From a virus: a stretch of 24,553 nucleotides of DNA. A model generated the notes under the pieces. The model did no database searches, had not been told where the DNA came from, and saw only the letters and a list, made by a program, of their open reading frames with translations. The DNA is taken from the IMG/VR virus record IMGVR_UViG_3300027906_000148, positions 1 to 24,553 of that record, one strand, 5' to 3'. Positions within the stretch are counted from its first letter, which is position 1; every line of letters begins with the position of its first letter. Below are positions 20,784 through 24,553 of this stretch, in pieces. Position numbers and translations under genes: made by a program.

Positions 20784-20817
20784 TATTTATAATAACATAA
20801 ACCTATGTATTTGTCAA
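20784..20817 (-). promoter_or_regulatory. overlapping sigma-70 and late promoters of the outer-membrane protein gene
   Basis: On the minus strand, TTGACA (20812-20817) and TATTAT (20789-20794) are separated by 17 bases, a near-consensus host promoter. A perfect late motif TATAAATA (20784-20791) overlaps the -10 box. The -35 box overlaps the stop codon of the upstream gene. The likely start site leaves a leader of about 110 bases. Confidence 0.7.
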
Positions 20818-21050
20818 GCGTTCGGTTTCTTCGCTAATCTCTGCTGCTTCAAATACTCATGTGATTTCTTTCTTGATTCTAGAAGCATGTTAGCAACCCT
20901 TGCACGATCTTGTTGGTCTTGTTCAGGATTAAGATAAACGTCAACAATATCCATAGGATCTACAATTGATTCGAACTCAGCATCTCCGTCACCAAGAATC
21001 TCTTTCAATTCTTTAGGTAAATTTTCATTTTTAATTTTTGGTAATTCCAT
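20814..21050 (-). CDS. small partner of the large adhesin gene, unknown
   Basis: 78 residues, soluble and charged. The start overlaps the stop of the 1120-residue gene as TAATG. The sequence (NLPKELKEILGDGDAEFESI, then VDPMDIVDVYLNPEQDQQDR, and a basic LESRKKSHEYLKQQRLAKK tail) looks helical. Position suggests a chaperone or attachment partner for the adhesin, but this is inference only. Confidence 0.62.
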   Translation of the reverse strand: MELPKIKNENLPKELKEILGDGDAEFESIVDPMDIVDVYLNPEQDQQDRARVANMLLESRKKSHEYLKQQRLAKKPNA

Positions 21051-24000
21051 TAGACAGCCTCCTTGTATGTGTACCCTATAGCATCTCTAGTATTCCAAAC
21101 CAAATTACCTCCCTCTATGAAAGGTCTTAAATCTAGAGACGAAGCTATTATAGCATTAGTGGCAACCCCTTGGTTAATTGTTCCAATATCTATGTGAGCA
21201 GTACAACGTTGAGGATAGACAACAGATACTATATCTCCAAGGTCTCCTTCATTTCCTAATGGATTGTTTGTATACGAAGTAAAGATTAGAAATTTGAGTC
21301 CATCAAAAAGAGTTGGGTCAACAGGACCATTCAATGATCCACCACTGTTAAGATAAGAAATAACCCAATAAGTCATACCACTCTCATCTGGTGCTCTACC
21401 TCTGTTTGGGAAGGTACCTGTGCGTCCAAACCTACCACTAGTATACTCTTCAGCGATTGCTCTGACAATAGGATAATAATACACTGTAGCATCTGTGTGA
21501 TCTTCAAATCCCAAATCATTATACTCAGTAAATGAACCTGTACGATTGATCTGTACATTTCTCATGAATGACATGTAAGGATTACTACCACTATTATCAT
21601 TCAAGCAAAGTCTTTGTCCATCGTTTTCAGTTCGTATATTATCTGTATAAAAAGAACTACTTGAATATGTTCTACCTTGTGCTCCACCACCTTCTACTTC
21701 AATATTTTTAGTAGTAGAAACAGCAGATGTAGTCTGAATAAATGATTCTCCACCAATGTAGTAAGAAACTTGAGATGTACTACCATTAACTCTAATAGTT
21801 GCAGTTTGACTACCAGATGTGCTAGGAGTCTGAGTAAATGTTTGACCTAAGAGTATCAAACTTCCAACTGATCGTCCAGATACATTCACTTGGTCATCCC
21901 ATGCAAAATCAAATACAACATCAGCAGATCCTACTCCAGTTATATCGATACCAGTTCCATCAGAACTAAACGTAACACCTACATTTGAACCACCTATCTG
22001 AGTAATACTTGAAATAGTAAGACTAGCATTTTCATCAAACCCACCACCAATATCATCGTCCCACATAATCTTAGTAGGAGATGCTATTTGATACCCCGAA
22101 TCAGATGAATTACCTGCGATTGTCCAATCAACACTAGTAGCACTAGCAGCAACAGATGTAAAGGTCAATGGAACTTCTCCAAAACCTTCTCCTGTTACTA
22201 ACAAATCACCATCATTTTTAAACCTAGCTGCAATACTAGATGCACTTGCTTGAGGAGTTAGAGTCCATCCTATACCTGCAGGATTCCTAGTCCAATCATC
22301 ACTGTCTTGCATCTGCGTTTGATTCTCAACAGTAACTGCTATTACGTGAGGACCAGCAGTAAGATTATTGATAGTATATGTTGATGAACTTGGAGCATTA
22401 TATGTAGAGCTTACAATCTGTGTTCCATCTAATGAAATAGTTCCAGCATCATCCACAGCATATTCCAAAGTATAATTACCTGGAAAAGGAACGTTAATAT
22501 TATAAGATGTTGAATGAACAGTTCCCTTCATAACAAGATTGTTAGATGGATAAACCAGATATGTATCCGCAAAATCTCCCCAAGAACTATGAGGACCAGA
22601 TGGAACCCATTCAACAGTTGATGGATCTGTACATGGTCCACCTCTACAGATTTTCAGATACCATCCACCAGGATTCCTATCCCATCTGAATGCATCTCCT
22701 ATTGGGTCACCATTAGCATCTACAAATCCAGCAGCAGAGTTTTCACACCAAACAACAATTTTTAATTGACCTGCCGTCAATGATCTACTAGCAGAGTATG
22801 GAGTGTTGTATGTTCCTCCAGCAAAAATACCTCCTGGACCTTGAATTACAGGAGTAGTTTCATCATTTAAATATACTCTAAAATTATCATCACAACCACC
22901 AGTAATAGTATAGTTGTCTGTTGCAGGAATATCTACAAGATATGTCACCTCTTGAGGTAAGAACGGTAAAGTACAAACCTCTGGATTAACCCATACTGCA
23001 TACTTATTCCCTTCCTCAGACCACCATCCAGTTGTATTACTCACCTGAGGTTCTGCTTCGAATCTAGTAATTGATAAGGTTGCATTCCAATCTTGTCCAT
23101 CAAGATCATAAAAACCAATGGATTTATTATATACTTCCTTTCCACCATATCCTGTACCAGGATTAATTGTTATTGGGTAATCAGTACTATGTGCAACCGT
23201 AAGTACACCATCAGTCTCTCCACTTCTTCCTGTCTGATTAAATGTAACACCATCAATAACGACAGAACTCAAAGCAGTTCCAGCAGTGTTAGGATTATCA
23301 TTCCATTTAAATTCAAGTCCAACAAGACCAGCAGCATCACCAGTTACCCTAAGTTTTAGATCACCACCTGGTAGAACTCTATTCCTAACACGTGTCTCTA
23401 TAGTATAGACACCTGCAGCTAATGTTAAGGAAATAGTTTCTTCTCCCCAACCAGCAGTAGGGTTATAATATATCTCTCTATCAAGAATATCGATAGCAGC
23501 AGAGTTTGTAATCTTAATGTAACCATCGTTATCAGACTCTATCCTTATATTATATGTGCCAGAGGTAGCAAAACTAACAGTAGTAGTATGTGTCTGCCAC
23601 TGTCCGATGTAAGGATCTTCTTCCGTATCTAAAGGTACTGCTGGATAGATACCATAATCAATCATGTGTTGTGTCCAACCATTAGCAGGATTATTTGATG
23701 CACCTACCTGTACCCAAGTACCTTTTTTGAGAACAGAGTTAGTAATTTGTGTATTAGTAGAGTCTGTAATACGCCATGCTAGTGTTGCTGGATTGGTATA
23801 CCAAAGGTTATCTGCATTAACTTCTACAAAATCCGCACCAACATTTCCATCAGCAATAGTTGACACACCACTTCTCACAGCAAAAGTTGGTGGTGAAGAT
23901 CTTTCTGTTAGATATTTCAGTACAAAAGTTCCATCAGATCGATACATCTTCAAAGGAATTATATTAATGTCTGGATCAAAAGGAGCACAAGTATAAGGAT

Positions 24001-24412
24001 GTATGGTAAGTTCATTAAAATCATCCTCCAATCCCCAAGGGACTTTTGATATGGTTTCCCAATTATATGTTGGTTCTATTAAAGGATAACCAGTTGGTAT
24101 TCCAATTGGAGTTAACAAATCATCTACGCAATCATAATACTCTTGAGTTCCATCAGCAAGAGTTCTAATTCTACATCTTCTAGTAGTAAGTGCAGGGATA
24201 CCACTACCTGTTATACGTTCTATATCACCGTAATCTACAGGACCATAAGTTGCTTGTCTACCATCACCCAGTGGAACACACCGACCATCAACACAAATAT
24301 ATCCTGGAGGACAGTCAGCATCTGAAGAGCACCCACGACCATCATCATCATCTGCGACGTAATCACATATTGGACCCAACGGTCCTTCTGGATAATAATA
24401 TTGAATTGCCAT
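21050..24412 (-). CDS. large repeat-rich adhesin / virion structural protein
   Basis: 1120 residues from the ATG at 24412. Near the N-terminus a disulfide-type module has Cys28, 34, 40 and 45 (CSSDADCPPGYICVDGRC). Three beta-sandwich units of about 110 residues recur near 247-357, 463-590 and 605-720. Each has a G-x-Y-x-I-type strand, a D-D/N turn, and an AG-x-y/h-x-I strand; in the last two this is followed by NPxG and W. A second repeat pair (KWNDNPNTAG...DGVTFNQTG and AWDDQVNVSG...LGQTFTQTP) lies near 364-410 and 832-880. The pattern recalls PA14-like or carbohydrate-binding sandwiches on tail fibres. The C-terminal 200 residues look distinct. It has no signal peptide, consistent with a virion part. 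The receptor is unknown. Confidence 0.68.
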   Translation of the reverse strand: MAIQYYYPEGPLGPICDYVADDDDGRGCSSDADCPPGYICVDGRCVPLGDGRQATYGPVDYGDIERITGSGIPALTTRRCRIRTLADGTQEYYDCVDDLLTPIGIPTGYPLIEPTYNWETISKVPWGLEDDFNELTIHPYTCAPFDPDINIIPLKMYRSDGTFVLKYLTERSSPPTFAVRSGVSTIADGNVGADFVEVNADNLWYTNPATLAWRITDSTNTQITNSVLKKGTWVQVGASNNPANGWTQHMIDYGIYPAVPLDTEEDPYIGQWQTHTTTVSFATSGTYNIRIESDNDGYIKITNSAAIDILDREIYYNPTAGWGEETISLTLAAGVYTIETRVRNRVLPGGDLKLRVTGDAAGLVGLEFKWNDNPNTAGTALSSVVIDGVTFNQTGRSGETDGVLTVAHSTDYPITINPGTGYGGKEVYNKSIGFYDLDGQDWNATLSITRFEAEPQVSNTTGWWSEEGNKYAVWVNPEVCTLPFLPQEVTYLVDIPATDNYTITGGCDDNFRVYLNDETTPVIQGPGGIFAGGTYNTPYSASRSLTAGQLKIVVWCENSAAGFVDANGDPIGDAFRWDRNPGGWYLKICRGGPCTDPSTVEWVPSGPHSSWGDFADTYLVYPSNNLVMKGTVHSTSYNINVPFPGNYTLEYAVDDAGTISLDGTQIVSSTYNAPSSSTYTINNLTAGPHVIAVTVENQTQMQDSDDWTRNPAGIGWTLTPQASASSIAARFKNDGDLLVTGEGFGEVPLTFTSVAASATSVDWTIAGNSSDSGYQIASPTKIMWDDDIGGGFDENASLTISSITQIGGSNVGVTFSSDGTGIDITGVGSADVVFDFAWDDQVNVSGRSVGSLILLGQTFTQTPSTSGSQTATIRVNGSTSQVSYYIGGESFIQTTSAVSTTKNIEVEGGGAQGRTYSSSSFYTDNIRTENDGQRLCLNDNSGSNPYMSFMRNVQINRTGSFTEYNDLGFEDHTDATVYYYPIVRAIAEEYTSGRFGRTGTFPNRGRAPDESGMTYWVISYLNSGGSLNGPVDPTLFDGLKFLIFTSYTNNPLGNEGDLGDIVSVVYPQRCTAHIDIGTINQGVATNAIIASSLDLRPFIEGGNLVWNTRDAIGYTYKEAV
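22253..23674 (-). repeat. three divergent beta-sandwich repeats in the adhesin
   Basis: Encodes residues about 247-720. Shared landmarks are SGTYNIRIESDNDGYI, TDNYTITGGCDDNFRV and PGNYTLEYAVDDAGTI, then AAGVYTIETRV, TAGQLKIVVWCEN and TAGPHVIAVTVEN. The DNA itself has diverged, so this is an old duplication. Confidence 0.65.
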
Positions 24413-24413
24413 T

Positions 24414-24434
24414 AAAAAAGAGGGTCTTACCCTC
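24414..24434 (-). terminator. terminator hairpin directly before the adhesin ATG
   Basis: The minus strand reads stem GAGGGT, loop AAG, ACCCTC, then six Ts, ending one base before the adhesin start. It should stop transcripts coming from the gene at the right edge. Its 5' arm overlaps the expected start site of the adjacent late promoter. Confidence 0.75.
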
Positions 24435-24436
24435 AA

Positions 24437-24444
24437 TATTTATT
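24437..24444 (-). promoter_or_regulatory. late promoter of the adhesin gene
   Basis: The minus strand reads AATAAATA, containing the stop codon of the upstream gene, 24 bases before the adhesin ATG. Matches NATAAATA. Confidence 0.65.
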
Positions 24445-24553
24445 CTTGCATCACACTACCGTTTCGGTATCGTGCATTTACTTGTATAGATTCGATGTAA
24501 GTAGGATCATCCCACTTAGATTCTTTAACTTCATCCATTGCAACTGACGCTAT
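24440..24553 (-). CDS. 3' end of an unidentified gene
   Basis: An open frame enters from the right edge and ends at TAA (24440-24442). The last 37 residues include MDEVKESKWDDPTYIESIQV and end ARYRNGSVMQE. Too little is visible to name a family. It is included because the frame is open to the edge, the spacing to the next signals is tight, and a terminator follows immediately. By context it may belong to the structural or tail fibre set. Confidence 0.6.
   Translation of the reverse strand: MASVAMDEVKESKWDDPTYIESIQVNARYRNGSVMQE

Noticed and set aside
1-24553. tRNA genes, CRISPR arrays, insertion sequences, attachment sites
   Set aside because: No cloverleaf, regularly spaced direct repeats, transposase or terminal inverted repeats were recognised by eye on either strand.

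Overview
The window looks like part of the genome of a T4-like cyanophage (a contractile-tailed myovirus of marine Synechococcus or Prochlorococcus). Three things point there. It carries T4 baseplate, head-completion and transcription/replication proteins (gp5, hub, gp26, gp54, gp4, gp48, gp53, gp32, gp33). It carries photosynthesis and carbon-metabolism genes of cyanobacterial type (pcyA, cpeT, cp12), plus phoH, thyX and glutaredoxin. It also has T4-type late promoters of the form NATAAATA. The DNA is AT-rich and gene-dense. Genes often overlap by 1 to 4 bases as TAATG, ATGA, GTGA or TTGA, which suggests translational coupling. All genes lie on the minus strand except gp48 and gp53.

Layout from left to right. 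1-1175: gp5 (C-terminus outside the window). 1191-2568: a three-gene metabolic cassette transcribed cp12, cpeT, pcyA, with its own late promoter and a perfect Shine-Dalgarno. 2604-11695: a leftward tail/baseplate run, in transcription order gp4, gp54, gp26 (with a frameshift extension), a 909-residue tape-measure candidate, a 925-residue paralogue carrying two cell-wall hydrolase domains, and a gp27-like hub. 11693-13607: a short divergent operon, gp48-gp53, closed by a bidirectional terminator. 13680-14231: a secreted glycine-zipper protein with its own late promoter. 14301-17911: a DNA metabolism and late-transcription cluster (phoH, a RecB-like nuclease, gp33, DUF1825, gp32, a small membrane protein). 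17948-20194: thyX, several small conserved unknowns, glutaredoxin. 20270-20665: a predicted outer-membrane beta-barrel with a strong promoter and a long leader. 20814-24412: a 1120-residue repeat-rich adhesin candidate and a small partner gene. 24440-24553: the 3' end of one more gene.

How the parts may fit together. gp26 and its frameshifted extension resemble the tape-measure chaperone pair of other tailed phages and sit directly upstream of the best tape-measure candidate. The hub, gp5, gp48, gp53 and gp54 build the baseplate around it. The paralogue with an M15-peptidase-like and a lysozyme-like domain probably provides the wall-degrading activity at the tail tip. cp12 is expected to restrain the Calvin cycle in the infected cell, while pcyA and cpeT act on bilin pigment synthesis and handling. 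gp33 drives late transcription from the NATAAATA sites.

The most interesting signals are an unmarked -1 frameshift site (T TTT TTC) joining gp26 to a 64-residue gp51-like tail, the duplicated tape-measure N-terminus, the tryptophan-rich repeats of the 909-residue protein, and a late promoter interlocked with a terminator hairpin at the right end. No tRNA, rRNA, CRISPR array, insertion sequence or attachment site was recognised. No gene-free stretch exceeds 300 bases.
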